Source: Burkholderiales bacterium (GTDB taxonomy: Bacteria > Pseudomonadota > Gammaproteobacteria > Burkholderiales > Burkholderiaceae_C). Taken from it: a stretch of 64,000 bases of DNA. Of the stretch, positions 63,693 through 64,000 are shown piece after piece (positions within the stretch are counted from its first letter, which is position 1; every line of letters starts with the position of its first letter). The DNA is taken from assembly GCA_016702555.1 (NCBI GenBank), contig JADJDV010000007.1, positions 806,001 through 870,000 of the forward strand. Reading direction: 5' to 3'. The notes under the pieces are model-generated. The model saw nothing but the letters and a program-made list of their open reading frames with translations, searched no databases and was not told where the DNA came from. The translations under genes and the position numbers were made by a program.

Positions 63693-64000
63693 TTAATCCG
63701 TAGCAGGCGCGGGTGGCGCGGCATCCATGCGCGCGTACAGGGTGGCGCGCGAGATGCCCAGCAGCCGCGCGGTCGCCAGCTTGTTGCCGTCGGTGGCGCG
63801 CAGCGCGGCGGCGATGGCGCGCTGCTCCAGCTCGGCCACCTGCACGCCCAGGGGCCGCAGCAGCGCCGCCGCATCCGGCGGCGCGGGTTCGGGCGGCAGG
63901 GCGGGCTGCACCTGGGCCAGGCCGGACTGGCGCAGCAGCGCCTCGATCTGTGCGGTGTCGAGCCGGTCGGAGTCGGCGCGCAGCGCGGCCTGCTCCAGCA
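63693..64000 (-). CDS. Sigma-54-dependent or Fis-type regulator, C-terminal end only
   Basis: The last 101-102 codons of a gene that continues beyond the right edge. The visible C-terminus is a Fis-type helix-turn-helix: LEQRAIAAALRATDGNKLATA is represented by its core RAIAAALRATDGNKLA, then ARLLGISRATLYARM. Such a tail ends NtrC-family activators. It lies directly upstream of a gene with a sigma-54 promoter and on the same strand, so it probably activates the liv operon. The central AAA+ domain is not in the window, so this is inference. Confidence 0.8.
   Translation of the reverse strand, partial: LEQAALRADSDRLDTAQIEALLRQSGLAQVQPALPPEPAPPDAAALLRPLGVQVAELEQRAIAAALRATDGNKLATARLLGISRATLYARMDAAPPAPATD

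Overview
The window is a high-GC stretch of bacterial chromosome, most likely from a betaproteobacterium of the Comamonadaceae (Acidovorax/Rhodoferax/Polaromonas type). The evidence is the protocatechuate 4,5-cleavage (lig/pmd) cluster, the trxA-rho-rpmE2 neighbourhood, AddAB in place of RecBCD, several liv-type ABC and TRAP importers, and the overall codon and GC character. It is ordinary chromosome rather than phage or plasmid. Mobile or horizontally moved material is limited to one IS5-family element, one toxin-antitoxin islet and several families of intergenic palindromic repeats. I saw no tRNA, rRNA or CRISPR array.

Layout. 1-2.6 kb: start of an acyl-CoA synthetase gene cut by the edge, an FNR/DNR-type regulator with a perfect FNR box, and glycerate 2-kinase (ttuD type). 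2.7-10.1 kb: a LysR regulator divergent from ligJ-ligK-ligI-ligAB-ligC plus an aldo/keto reductase; this converts protocatechuate by 4,5-cleavage to pyruvate and oxaloacetate. 10.2-12.9 kb: a Spy/CpxP-like lipoprotein and an OmpR/histidine kinase pair. 13-16.3 kb: an unusual AI-2E transporter/cobalamin-binding-like/GAF fusion, divergent from a tyrosine phosphatase. 16.6-21.2 kb: a complete livKHMGF importer. 21.2-29.6 kb: ppx facing pstS-pstC-pstA-pstB-phoU-phoB-phoR, the phosphate regulon with a PHO box. 29.6-34.8 kb: a GT-C membrane protein, rpmE2, a rho fragment, a PIN toxin/Phd antitoxin pair, rho and trxA. 34.9-41.4 kb: addB-addA and a Tat-exported YcbK-like peptidase. 41.5-49.7 kb: a purine module with nucleoside ABC importer and nucleobase deaminase, divergent from xdhA-(proline-rich mini-ORF)-xdhB. 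49.7-50.9 kb: an IS5-family element sitting exactly in the xdhB stop codon. 50.9-55.9 kb: HAD hydrolase, hemH and a DctQMP TRAP importer. 56-64 kb: a homogentisate-dioxygenase-like gene, an alpha/beta hydrolase and a second liv operon (livK-G-F-H-M, with frameshifted livF), preceded by a sigma-54 promoter and the end of a Fis-type activator.

The main unexplained signal is a family of six ~88-109 bp long-stem hairpins (5497, 7955, 10737, 60445, 61310, 62215), all at gene junctions inside same-strand gene runs. Two sequence subfamilies differ by matched changes on both arms of the stem. Other points of interest are a 28-bp palindrome flanked by TTAA inside the left terminal repeat of the IS, and a 3'-diverged rho fragment whose six differences from the resident rho, over the stretch aligned without gaps, are all silent. 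Also notable are the alpha-beta order of the LigAB fusion, the mini-ORF coupled on both sides between xdhA and xdhB, and a 12-codon leader overlapping dctQ.
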